DNA from: a virus
DNA: 64,000 bases
Direction: 5' to 3' (one strand)
IMG/VR virus record: IMGVR_UViG_3300031963_000064
Coordinates: 21,396 to 85,395 of that record
A program made the translations under genes and the position numbers. Each line of letters starts with the position of its first letter. Positions within the stretch are counted from its first letter, which is position 1. The notes beneath the pieces are model-generated. The model searched no databases, was not told where the DNA came from, and saw only the letters and a list, made by a program, of their open reading frames with translations. Positions 37,836 to 47,411 of this stretch are shown in pieces.

Positions 37836-40800
37836 TTATACAACAAATGGTCCAGGTGCTGTTTCTGGAAGTGCATTTGCTCTGGCACTTGATGCTGCAA
37901 GACCATTACGAGCAACACTTAATGCTGCACCAGGAACTGCTGCTGTGGTATCTGATGCATAAGTAACCTTATCCATTGTTGATCTTATGCTACCACTAAA
38001 ACCACCACCAAAGTATCCTGCTGTTGAGTTACCTGTTGCGGCAAAAGCAAAACGTGCAACACTTAATGCGGCACCTGGAACTGCGGCGGTGGTGTCTGAT
38101 GCATAAGTGACCTTATCCATTATTGATGATGTAGGTGAACCACCACCAAAGTATCCTGCGGTTGAGTTTCCTGTTGCAGCAAGAAGATAACGAGCAACAG
38201 TTAAGTTTGCACCAGGAACTGCTGCTGTGGTGTCTGATGCATAAGTAACCTTATCCATTGTTGATACTAAACTAGGGGAAGCACCACCACCAAAGTATCC
38301 TGCTGTTGAGTTTCCTGTTGCAGCAACACCATGTCGTGCTGCACTTAATGCGGCACCAGGGACTGCTGCTGTGGTATCTGATGAATAAGTGACCTTATCC
38401 ATTGTTGAATAAAAACTAGGAGGTACAGTGCCACCACCAAAGTATCCTGCTGTTGAGGATCCTGTTGCAGCAAGACCATTACGAGCAACACTTAATCTGG
38501 CACCAGGGACTGCTGCTGTGGTATCTGATGAATAAGTGACCTTATCCATTGTTGATACTGGACCAGGTTCGCCACCACCAAAGTATCCTGCTGTTGAGTT
38601 TCCTGTTGCAGCAACATATCTACGAGCAACACTTAATGCGGCACCAGGAACTGCTGCTGTTGTATCTGATGCATAGGTCACCTTATCCATTGTCGATGCC
38701 ACAGGACTACCACCACCAAAGTAACCAGTGTTCGGAGTAGGTGCGAATGATGGAGTCTCAAAGGTTTGTGGTAATGCATTTGCTCTTGCGCTTGATGCAG
38801 AAAGAGTATTACGAGCAACACTTAATGCAGCACCAGGGACTGCAGCAGTAGTATCAGATGCATAAGTGACCTTATCCATTGTTGATCTTGGACCAGGATT
38901 ACCACCACCAAAGTATCCTGCACTTGAGTTCCCGGTTGCAGCAAGAAAATATCGAACAGCACTTAATACAGCACCAGGAACTGTTGATCTTGTATCAGTA
39001 GAATAAGTGACCTTATTCATTGTTGATAATGGACCAGGAGCACCACCACCAAAATATCCATCAGTTGCATTTCCAGTAGATCCAGTTCCACCAATAGTAG
39101 TGCTAAATGATGCACTAGGAATAGCACTATTAGTATCCGTTGAATATGTCAACTTATTCATTGTTGATAAAGTACCACCAGGAGAAGTACCACCACCAAA
39201 GTATCCTGCATCTGAATTTCCTGTTGCAGAAAATTCACCACGAGCAGGATTAAATGCGGCACCAGGAACTGCTGCTGTGGTATCAGTCGAATAAGTAACC
39301 TTATCCATTATTGAATAATTATTTGGTGAGACACGACCACCACCATAATATCCTGCTATTGAGTTACCTGTTGCTGCTAAATAAGCACGAGCAACACTTA
39401 ATGCGGCACCAGGAACTGCTGCTGTTGTGTCTGATGAATAAGTGACCTTATCCATTGTTGAATATATTGCAGGAAAAGCAAGTCCACCACCAAAGTATCC
39501 AGCGGTTGAGTTTCCTGTTGCAGCAACACCATAACGAGCAGCACTTAATGATGCACCAGGAACTTGTGCTGTTGTATCTGATGAATAAGTGACCTTATCC
39601 ATTGTTGATACTGGACCAGGAGAACCACCACCAAAGTATCCAGTGTTTGGTGATGATGCGAATACAGTTGCTGGTGTGGGTGTTGCTGCTGGTGGTTGAG
39701 GTAGTGCGTTTGCTCTGGCGCTTGATGCGGCAAGACCATAACGAGCAACACTTAATGATGCACCAGGAACTGCTGCTGTGATGTCTGATGCATAAGTGAC
39801 CTTATCCATTGTTGATAATGGACCAGGAGCACCACCACCAAAGTATCCTGCTGTTGAGGATCCTGTTGCAGCAAGAGTATCTCTAGCAACACTTAATGCA
39901 GCACCAGGAACTGCTGCTGTGGTGTCTGATGAATAAGTGACCTTATCCATTGTTGAGTATAATACTGGTCCAGGAGTATTGCCACCACCAAAGTATCCGG
40001 CAGTTGAGGATCCTGTTGCAGCAAGAGCATAACGTGCTGCACTTAATGCGGCACCAGGAACTGCTGCTGTGGTGTCTGATGCATAAGTGACCTTATCCAT
40101 TGTTGATCTGGGACCACTACCACCACCAAAGTATCCTGCTGTTGAGTTTCCTGTTGCAGAAAGTCCATATCGTGCCGCACTTAATGCGGCACCAGGAACT
40201 GCTGCTGTGGTATCAGATGAATAAGTGACCTTATCCATTGTTGATCTTGAACCACCACCACCACCACCACCAAAGTATCCTGATGTTGAGTTACCTGTTG
40301 CAGCAAGACCACTACGAGCAACACTTAATGCTGCTCCAGGAACTGCTGCTGTGGTGTCTGTTGAATAAGTGACCTTATCCATTGTTGATCTTATAGGAAA
40401 CCCACCACCACCAAAGTACCCTGCGGTTGAAGATCCTGTTGCGGCAAGAAGATAACGAGCAATACTTAATGCTGCTCCAGGAACTGCTGCAGTGGTGTCT
40501 GATGAATAAGTAACCTTATCCATTGTTGATCTTGCAGGAAACCCACCACCACCAAAGTATCCAGTGTTTGGTGATGGAGTTGCATCAGAAAATCTTAGTG
40601 AAGGTCCTGACTGGAGAGGTAATTCTGGAAGTGAATTTGCTCTGGCACTTGATGCAGCAAGTCCATAACGAGCAGCACTTAATGCGGCACCAGAAACTGC
40701 AGCGGTAGTTTCTGATGAATAAATTAATTTATCCATTGTTGATCTTGGAGAAGCGCCGCCACCACCAAAGTATCCTGCTGTTGAGTTTCCTGTTGCACTT

Positions 40801-41627
40801 AAATAATTACGAGCAGCACTTAATGATCCAGTAGAAGGAAGAGTAGTTCTAGTATCATTTGAATAAGAAATCTTATCCATTGTCGTTAAATCTACATTAG
40901 TAGGTTGCCTACCACCACCAAAATACCCTGCAGTTGAGTTTCCTGTAGATGCTGCACCACGTCTACCACCACTTAAAGCAGCGCCAGGAACTGCTGCTGT
41001 GGTATCTGATGAATAAGTGACCTTATCCATTGTTGAAATTGAAGAAAATCCACCACCAAAGTATCCTGCAGTTGAGTTTCCTGTTGCAGTAAGTCCTTGA
41101 CGAGGGATACTTAATGCAGCACCAGGAACAGCAGCAGTAGTATCAGTTGAATAAGTAACCTTATCCATTGTTGAATAAGTTGCTGGTGCAGGAGTACTAC
41201 CACCACCAAAGTATCCTGCTGTTGAGTTTCCTGTTGCAGCAAGAGCACTACGAGCAACACTTAAAAGTCCTGAACCAGGAAGTGCTATGGTTGTATCTGT
41301 TGAATAAGTTACCTTATCGAGTGTTGAGTAATTTGGGCCGACGGAACTTCCACCTCCAAAATATCCTGATGTTGAGTTTCCTGTAGCAGCAAGAGTATAA
41401 CGAGCAACACTTAATCTGGCACCAGGGACTGCTGCTGTGGTATCTGATGAATAAGTGACCTTATCCATTGCTGATTGTACTGCTGGACCAGGAACAACAC
41501 CACCACCAAAGTATCCAGTGTTTGGTATTGGTGCCAATAACCAAACATCATTTAGTGGAACCCATTCATCAAGACGTTTTATCTTATATGCAAGTTTTAA
41601 ACTAAAAACACCACGAGTATCTGCCAT
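37836..41627 (-). CDS. Giant Kelch-like repeat fibre, paralog 3 (1263 aa)
   Basis: Begins MADTRGVFSLKLAYKIKRLD. Again 24 GYFGGG repeats in four blocks of six, with linkers ASSARANSLPELPLQSG, ASSARANALPQPPAAT and ASSARANALPQTFETP. The last linker (TFETPSFAPTPNTGYFGGG) is identical to that of fibre 1 before its fourth block, pointing to recent gene conversion. It ends PETAPGPFVV. The N-terminal DTRGVF, WVPLNDVWL head is shared with fibres 1 and 2 and is probably the attachment part. Upstream neighbour is a fibre gene only 4 nt away. Confidence 0.8.
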   Translation of the reverse strand: MADTRGVFSLKLAYKIKRLDEWVPLNDVWLLAPIPNTGYFGGGVVPGPAVQSAMDKVTYSSDTTAAVPGARLSVARYTLAATGNSTSGYFGGGSSVGPNYSTLDKVTYSTDTTIALPGSGLLSVARSALAATGNSTAGYFGGGSTPAPATYSTMDKVTYSTDTTAAVPGAALSIPRQGLTATGNSTAGYFGGGFSSISTMDKVTYSSDTTAAVPGAALSGGRRGAASTGNSTAGYFGGGRQPTNVDLTTMDKISYSNDTRTTLPSTGSLSAARNYLSATGNSTAGYFGGGGASPRSTMDKLIYSSETTAAVSGAALSAARYGLAASSARANSLPELPLQSGPSLRFSDATPSPNTGYFGGGGFPARSTMDKVTYSSDTTAAVPGAALSIARYLLAATGSSTAGYFGGGGFPIRSTMDKVTYSTDTTAAVPGAALSVARSGLAATGNSTSGYFGGGGGGGSRSTMDKVTYSSDTTAAVPGAALSAARYGLSATGNSTAGYFGGGSGPRSTMDKVTYASDTTAAVPGAALSAARYALAATGSSTAGYFGGGNTPGPVLYSTMDKVTYSSDTTAAVPGAALSVARDTLAATGSSTAGYFGGGAPGPLSTMDKVTYASDITAAVPGASLSVARYGLAASSARANALPQPPAATPTPATVFASSPNTGYFGGGSPGPVSTMDKVTYSSDTTAQVPGASLSAARYGVAATGNSTAGYFGGGLAFPAIYSTMDKVTYSSDTTAAVPGAALSVARAYLAATGNSIAGYYGGGRVSPNNYSIMDKVTYSTDTTAAVPGAAFNPARGEFSATGNSDAGYFGGGTSPGGTLSTMNKLTYSTDTNSAIPSASFSTTIGGTGSTGNATDGYFGGGAPGPLSTMNKVTYSTDTRSTVPGAVLSAVRYFLAATGNSSAGYFGGGNPGPRSTMDKVTYASDTTAAVPGAALSVARNTLSASSARANALPQTFETPSFAPTPNTGYFGGGSPVASTMDKVTYASDTTAAVPGAALSVARRYVAATGNSTAGYFGGGEPGPVSTMDKVTYSSDTTAAVPGARLSVARNGLAATGSSTAGYFGGGTVPPSFYSTMDKVTYSSDTTAAVPGAALSAARHGVAATGNSTAGYFGGGASPSLVSTMDKVTYASDTTAAVPGANLTVARYLLAATGNSTAGYFGGGSPTSSIMDKVTYASDTTAAVPGAALSVARFAFAATGNSTAGYFGGGFSGSIRSTMDKVTYASDTTAAVPGAALSVARNGLAASSARANALPETAPGPFVV

Positions 41628-41631
41628 AAAA

Positions 41632-42798
41632 TTATAAAGTTATTTTTTTACCTGATACTTGAACGTCGATTGTAGAAGTTTGGTCAACTTGAACTTTAAT
41701 TATATCATTTGGATTTAATCTTTTCTGTGTATCTAAAATTTCTACACTTGCATATTTTGGAATAATTAAATTATCAACTAAATTAATTGTTGTAAGTCCA
41801 CTTGTTATTGAAACTGAAATTGGATAACCACCAGAGTCTGTTCTATTTGCTAATCGAATAGATTGTACAACACTTGGAAAAGTTGTTGATGTATATAATG
41901 TAGAAAGATCCGTTGTTCCAATTCCAACAGTTCCCAGTCCAACACCAAAATAATTTGTATCTATTCTTTCCTGATAGGTAACATAAACTTGAGCAATACT
42001 GTCAATTCCAACTCTATTGTAATCAGTGGATCTCATTACAATGCTATCAGATGGATTCAAAACTTGAGGTTGTTTTAAAAGTTCTACGGATGTTCCTGTT
42101 GGGACGGGAATATTGTAAGCAAAATAACTTCTTTCCCCACCACTAAAATCAAAGGCACCAATAACATTAATTTCTGTGTTTCCAGCAGCAACATTTGCAA
42201 CGTTAATTGAATAAATTAAATATCGCCTTTCAGTAGTTGATGGTAAACTAAGAATGTTTGCACCAAGACCAGTCAGTGTTGTTGAAAAAGCACTTGTAAC
42301 TCCAACATTAAAATTTGTCCCATCAACGGCACGAGTTGCATCACCATAATATGTTATAATTCCAGTGGTTGCACTAGCAATTCCAGAACTAATTTTCAGA
42401 GTTCCTAATGTCGATACACCTGATACAAATAATTGAGATGTTGATGTTCCACTACCAGTTACTGTAAGAGTATTCGTTGCATTTGTTGTTCCAATACCCA
42501 GATTTCCTGTTGATGGAACGAAAACAAGTGGAGTTGATGTTGAAGAAATTCCAAGTACAGATGTTGATGAACTTGCTACTAGTGTTACATAATTAAAAGA
42601 TGAAGATGTTGTGGTTGAAATATTTAAATTAGCAGTAGGACTAACAATGTTTGTTAATTTAGATCCATCTCCATAGTATGTAACAACACCAGCAGTTGCA
42701 GTAACAATACCTGATCCAATTTGTATTGTTCCTACAGTAGCACTGGTATCAATAGTCGCTGTTCCGTAAATCCTTGTACCAGATTTGAGTTTTGCCAT
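41632..42798 (-). CDS. Fibre-type structural protein (388 aa)
   Basis: MAKLKSGTRIYGTATIDTSA, then repeated short beta units typical of cyanophage tail fibres (STGNLGIGTTNATNTLTVTG, FVSGVSTLGTLKISSGIA). The C-terminal half (from ~150) is a globular beta domain with RRYLIYSINVANVAAGNTEI and two LNP-N/S-D-I motifs (VLNPSDSIVM and RLNPNDIIKV), which looks like a duplicated jelly-roll. It has 3-4 nt gaps to its neighbours. Role: probably connects a fibre shaft to the adhesin or baseplate, inferred from context. Confidence 0.7.
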   Translation of the reverse strand: MAKLKSGTRIYGTATIDTSATVGTIQIGSGIVTATAGVVTYYGDGSKLTNIVSPTANLNISTTTSSSFNYVTLVASSSTSVLGISSTSTPLVFVPSTGNLGIGTTNATNTLTVTGSGTSTSQLFVSGVSTLGTLKISSGIASATTGIITYYGDATRAVDGTNFNVGVTSAFSTTLTGLGANILSLPSTTERRYLIYSINVANVAAGNTEINVIGAFDFSGGERSYFAYNIPVPTGTSVELLKQPQVLNPSDSIVMRSTDYNRVGIDSIAQVYVTYQERIDTNYFGVGLGTVGIGTTDLSTLYTSTTFPSVVQSIRLANRTDSGGYPISVSITSGLTTINLVDNLIIPKYASVEILDTQKRLNPNDIIKVQVDQTSTIDVQVSGKKITL

Positions 42799-42801
42799 TT
42801 C

Positions 42802-45800
42802 TTATGCCTGTGCCTCCGTCCAAGAAAGTCTACCTAAAACATCTGCAGATCCAGAAGCTGCTAAGTTAGTAACAACAAACGTAAGAACATCAGGACCATC
42901 TGGATAAATTTGTTCTCTAGATGTTACTCCTCCACCACCAAGAATTGAATTACCAAGATCTCTAAGTCCTGTAAGATCGAGTCTATCAGTGCTACTTACA
43001 TAGAAACCAGCAATCGTCTCACCTCCAGAAACTGTTGTTGTTCCTCCTGCATAGTTTGCAATTTGAGCAAGAGAAGAGTTTACAGCACCAGTAACGTTAC
43101 CAACAGCATTTGTCCAGTTCGTTGTTGACGATGGAGTTCCGTTTAGAATTGCAGTAATCAGCAAGTTACCAGTACCACCACGAATTGAAATACCAATACT
43201 GTCCAGAGTCAATTGAAGTCTATTAACAAGTTCTCTTGCCCCAAATGCTGCTGCAATTCCATTATCAACCGATGGTGCAACACGAATCGAAAACAGTGCT
43301 CTCGATGCACCAGCAGCAACGGCAGTTACTGTTTGTTGTCCGAACGTAAAGATCAAAGATTTATCATCGTCAAATCTTCCATCCATAATCACCGATGTAC
43401 CCCAGTGTGAAATAGAGGGACCAAATGTTGGGAATGCAAGTTCAACAGCAACAGGATCAGCAGGTGAATAAGTAAATGAAGATCCTGCAATACCAGTTCC
43501 CATTGGTGCAGCGATTACAGTTGGATTTTGAGATGTTGCTCCTTGACTTAAAACAATAGTTCCAACTCCAACAGAACTAATAAATGTACCTTCTGGGAAT
43601 CCTCCAATAACTCTTTGACCGACTTGAAGGTTTGTTGTAGTTGCTGTTGCTACATTTTGACCTGTAATAATACCTGTTAATGATAATGATGCATTTCCAG
43701 ATCGGGCCCGAGTAACATTTGTAAATGATGTTGTTCCAATACCAGCATAATTTACATACTCATAAGTGGATGCATTTCGAATCAATATAGTTCCTGAGGG
43801 AGGGAATCCTGCAGTACTTGCAACACCAACATAGTTATCAGATTCTGCAACATTGCTAGAAATTTTTGTTGTTGGAGGTCTGCTTTCAGATTCATAACGT
43901 CCAGGTAAGTTTCCTGAACGCATATATGCTTCTGCATTGACATTATTATTAATCAGTTTATGACAATAAATGACATCGCCAGTTGATCCTCTAAGTCCCC
44001 AACGAATAAATCCAGCACCATACCAAGAGTAGTCAATGTAGAACATCTGCATCTTGGTGAGATCTATATTATATCCAGAAGGACCAGTGCCGTCACACTT
44101 ATCAATATTCCATTGAGATTGTGGAATTCTTGTTTCTGTTGTTTTGGACATAATCACATAGTCTGAGCTTGCTCCTCTGTATGAAGGAGAAATAGTCATC
44201 GATGTATCACTTGCAATATCAACAACACGATAAGATTGACCACGAATGACAACAAAGTCTCCAATATCTAATTGTTTTGAGAAATATGTTGGAAATGATG
44301 CATTTGTTTGAGAAATTGTATTAATACCACTAGTGGCAGTAACCTTTCCAGAAAGTTGGAATGTTGAACTTCTACGAACTGCATAAAGTTGTTGGCCATC
44401 AAACTCAAAGAAAAGACCATTTTGAGAGTCAAAGATTCCAAGTCTATTTACACACCCATACCAAGAAGATACTGATGCATTATAAGATCCTGATGCTGGA
44501 GTTGCAGTTGGAACAGTTGATGCAGTATATTGAAATGTGTTATATCCAGTAATGTTATTAATAGTAAATGTTCCATTATATCCAGATTCATTTGCTCCAG
44601 AAACAGTAATGACAGTTCCTGGTTGAATATTATGCTGCTCTTTTGTCTGAACCGTTACTGTTGTACCAATAGATGTTAAAGAGTCTAATTGTAGGTTTGG
44701 TTTTAAAATTGTACCAGAACTGACCTGAATACCTTTACCAGACTGATAACGGAAATATCTTCTTGTTTGACGAATCGCAGTCTCAAAGTTAGCATTCGCA
44801 TTACTTGAAAAAATAACTCCACCATCAAATGGTCTATGTAAAAATTGTCCTTGAGGTCTTACAAAAATTCTTCCACCTGTTGGGTTTGCTGCTGGTGCTG
44901 TTGTTGAATAATAAGTGAACTGGGTATTGCTATTGATTCTTGCAACAACATATGATCCATTTGCATTTACTTGAGATGATCCAACAATTGCAACCTCATT
45001 TCCAATAGCAAGACCATGAGGAACTGTTGTCGTTACTGGGATTGCTGTTCCAGAAGTCCATCCAAATGTTGGAGTTCCACCAATTGCAGCATTTGTATAA
45101 GTGCTTCCACTAAAAATACCAGTTTTATTGGAATCAAGTAATTGATTAATTGATGTTGTATTTGATGCTCTTGAAGTATATGTAAATATTGTGTTTCCCG
45201 AACCAGTTACAGTCTCCACAATAAAATTACCATTTGCAATGGAAAGATATGTGTCCTGAACTGTAATTGCTGTTCCAACTCCAGGAGCAGCTGCCTGCAA
45301 TCCTACACTCACTGTTCTAGAATTTGTAGGTAATGAAATATAATTAATTGTTGCAATACCTACAGGAGATGAAAATACAAATGGACGATTATTAATCATT
45401 GCCAAGTTTTCCCACTTGGTGATCTGAGTACCATATTCAAAGTCGGTATCAATCAGTGCCTGTGGTTCTGATACTCTGAACTTATTAACAGGATCAGTGA
45501 CAATCTCAGCTGGTAAGAACTTCTCCTCATATTCATCTACAATGATTTGAAGTTTATCAGTGCTGCTCATTGAAGCAGTACTATAATTTAAAACGAGTGT
45601 CGTAGTTGTAACTCCAGCACTTGAAGTTGCGATTGTATAAGAAGTTGCTCTTAAGTTATTATCAGAAAAATTATAAATTACTGTATTTGTCGTTACGTTT
45701 GTAATTAAAATTAATCTTTCTCTAGGTATTGCACGAGGAATGACTACAGTATTTGTAGAAGGAGTAAATGTATATCCAGTTTCCAGTATTGCTTTTCTAG

Positions 45801-45804
45801 CCAT
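42802..45804 (-). CDS. Large virion structural protein (1000 aa)
   Basis: MARKAILETGYTFTPSTNTV begins an N-terminal domain with RERLILITNVTTNTVIYNFS, followed by KLQIIVDEYEEKFLPAEIVT-DPVNKFRVSEPQALIDTDFE and YGTQITKWENLAMINNRPFV, features I recall from cyanophage virion proteins of about 1000 residues. The centre holds many Thr/Ser-rich beta repeats, and a WYGAGFIRWGLRGSTGDVIY motif near residue 590 is well conserved. It has its own late box (CATAAATA, 45826-45833), so it probably starts a late transcript for the fibre cluster. Confidence 0.78.
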   Translation of the reverse strand: MARKAILETGYTFTPSTNTVVIPRAIPRERLILITNVTTNTVIYNFSDNNLRATSYTIATSSAGVTTTTLVLNYSTASMSSTDKLQIIVDEYEEKFLPAEIVTDPVNKFRVSEPQALIDTDFEYGTQITKWENLAMINNRPFVFSSPVGIATINYISLPTNSRTVSVGLQAAAPGVGTAITVQDTYLSIANGNFIVETVTGSGNTIFTYTSRASNTTSINQLLDSNKTGIFSGSTYTNAAIGGTPTFGWTSGTAIPVTTTVPHGLAIGNEVAIVGSSQVNANGSYVVARINSNTQFTYYSTTAPAANPTGGRIFVRPQGQFLHRPFDGGVIFSSNANANFETAIRQTRRYFRYQSGKGIQVSSGTILKPNLQLDSLTSIGTTVTVQTKEQHNIQPGTVITVSGANESGYNGTFTINNITGYNTFQYTASTVPTATPASGSYNASVSSWYGCVNRLGIFDSQNGLFFEFDGQQLYAVRRSSTFQLSGKVTATSGINTISQTNASFPTYFSKQLDIGDFVVIRGQSYRVVDIASDTSMTISPSYRGASSDYVIMSKTTETRIPQSQWNIDKCDGTGPSGYNIDLTKMQMFYIDYSWYGAGFIRWGLRGSTGDVIYCHKLINNNVNAEAYMRSGNLPGRYESESRPPTTKISSNVAESDNYVGVASTAGFPPSGTILIRNASTYEYVNYAGIGTTSFTNVTRARSGNASLSLTGIITGQNVATATTTNLQVGQRVIGGFPEGTFISSVGVGTIVLSQGATSQNPTVIAAPMGTGIAGSSFTYSPADPVAVELAFPTFGPSISHWGTSVIMDGRFDDDKSLIFTFGQQTVTAVAAGASRALFSIRVAPSVDNGIAAAFGARELVNRLQLTLDSIGISIRGGTGNLLITAILNGTPSSTTNWTNAVGNVTGAVNSSLAQIANYAGGTTTVSGGETIAGFYVSSTDRLDLTGLRDLGNSILGGGGVTSREQIYPDGPDVLTFVVTNLAASGSADVLGRLSWTEAQA

Positions 45805-45825
45805 AACTATTGGTACTTTTTATTT

Positions 45826-45833
45826 TATTTATG
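45826..45833 (-). promoter_or_regulatory. Late promoter element CATAAATA
   Basis: Minus-strand CATAAATA, 21 nt before the ATG at 45804, in the 37-nt gap after the Calx-beta-like gene. Confidence 0.5.
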
Positions 45834-45841
45834 TTCATGTC

Positions 45842-47407
45842 TTAATAATCAGTTCCAGAAACATAATAACCAGTATAAATTGTCCAAGACGTTCCAGTGC
45901 TATTTCCTTCAAAAACATAACTTTGATTTGCTGCTTGTGTATAAGTTGCATATGCTGTAGATGTATTTGCAACGTTTGCTACCCCACCCGTTCGATTATG
46001 ATTTCCAACTAATAATTCAAGAACATTTTTATTGCCAAATAAAGATGGATTAAATAAAGTAATTTCAAGAGTGATTCCAGGAGATCCTACCGTTCCACTT
46101 GTCGAACCATTTCCTTCATAACGAATGCGAACATAATTTGTTCCAGAAGCAAAACTTGAAACTCTTTGAAAAGAATTATCAGAAGCACCAAACATAAATT
46201 TATTTAATGCTGGGTTGGATGCAGACAAACCATTAAAAGCTGACGATCCAGAACCAAATGTAAGATATGTATTTGATCCCATATACGTTGTTGTATATCC
46301 AGTTGAATTGAATGTAAATGTAAATGGAATGTTAATTGTTACAAAACTATCATCAGCAGAAGCATTTTGAAGTCCTGTCCAACTTCCTGTTGGGGGATAA
46401 GTACCTCCACCTGCACCATAAACAGGTGCTTTTGTTCCCAATGCAATTGAATAAAGAGATGCTGGTGGTTCAGTAATCTCAATTACATCACTTCTTCCAA
46501 TAATTGTTCCTGTGATACTATCTGTTCTCACCTCTAATAAAAATTTATCTCCAGGATCTGTAGAATCACTTGCTACACTTAATGTTACACTTCCTGATCC
46601 TGAAGTAATTGTAAATGATCCTGACAATGCTGCTGGAGAAAAGTCTGCTGCTACAATTGTACCTGCAGCAGTGTATATGGTCCAGTATAAAGTTCCAGAA
46701 GAAAAATTATTAGTATAAATGCTAAAAGTTACAGAAGATCCTTCAGCAACAGATCTAGTGCTTGCAAAAACTCCTGCTGATGGAGGAGTAGATGTATCTT
46801 GGATGGTAACAACAGAACTTGTTCCAACTACATTTCCAGTGAACGTATCTTTTCTAAGTAAAAGTTGAAAACTTTCTGTCCCTTCTAGAGTTGTATCGTT
46901 TGCCAATGTTAAAGAAACACTTCCACTACTCGAAGTAATTGTAACCGTTCCTTGTATTGCTCCACCAGAAAAATCAGATCCTGTTAATGTTCCACTCAGA
47001 GAATTGAGTGTCCAATATAAAGTTCCAGACGTAAAATTTGTTGTTGCAATTGTAAATGTAACTGAAGATCCCTCATTTAATGTAGAAACTGATGGTGTTA
47101 CGGTAGCACTAATTGGATCAAATTGTGTAATCTCATCAATCTCAGTATAGATAATTGCACTCTTATCTGTATTATGTCTCATATATCTACCCCGTCCTGG
47201 ACCATAAACTGCTCCAGCAAAGTCATCATACACAATATCATATGGTGCAAAAATATTTGCAGTGATTGTTGTAACACCAACATTCTCAGAAAATTCAGAA
47301 GAATAGAATGTACTTAAACCAGTTACACCAATATTATTAGCGGTCGTTTCATCAAATTCAGTCGCTACTAACGCTGCATATTGATCTAGTCGTCCTACAA
47401 CTGGCAT
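45842..47407 (-). CDS. Calx-beta / Ig-like repeat virion protein (521 aa)
   Basis: N-terminal 100 residues (MPVVGRLDQYAALVATEFDE, DIVYDDFAGAVYGPGRGRYM) form a head domain. Then two Calx-beta-like units follow: VSTLNEGSSVTFTIATTNFT-SGTLYWTL and RSVAEGSSVTFSIYTNNFSS-GTLYWTIY, each with the NEGSSVTF / AEGSSVTF opening and an acidic turn in the middle. A C-terminal domain (from ~340) has FTFTFNSTGYTTTYMGSNTY and is beta-rich. Calx-beta units bind calcium and are common in adhesins, so this may be a calcium-dependent fibre part. It is spaced 4 nt from the upstream fibre gene. Confidence 0.78.
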   Translation of the reverse strand: MPVVGRLDQYAALVATEFDETTANNIGVTGLSTFYSSEFSENVGVTTITANIFAPYDIVYDDFAGAVYGPGRGRYMRHNTDKSAIIYTEIDEITQFDPISATVTPSVSTLNEGSSVTFTIATTNFTSGTLYWTLNSLSGTLTGSDFSGGAIQGTVTITSSSGSVSLTLANDTTLEGTESFQLLLRKDTFTGNVVGTSSVVTIQDTSTPPSAGVFASTRSVAEGSSVTFSIYTNNFSSGTLYWTIYTAAGTIVAADFSPAALSGSFTITSGSGSVTLSVASDSTDPGDKFLLEVRTDSITGTIIGRSDVIEITEPPASLYSIALGTKAPVYGAGGGTYPPTGSWTGLQNASADDSFVTINIPFTFTFNSTGYTTTYMGSNTYLTFGSGSSAFNGLSASNPALNKFMFGASDNSFQRVSSFASGTNYVRIRYEGNGSTSGTVGSPGITLEITLFNPSLFGNKNVLELLVGNHNRTGGVANVANTSTAYATYTQAANQSYVFEGNSTGTSWTIYTGYYVSGTDY

Positions 47408-47411
47408 AATC

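Noticed and set aside
24912-41627. Regular short repeats with variable spacers, CRISPR-like at first sight
   Set aside because: The period is about 150 nt, repeats are in frame and code for the same blade motif, and the variable parts are coding loops. No leader or cas genes are present.
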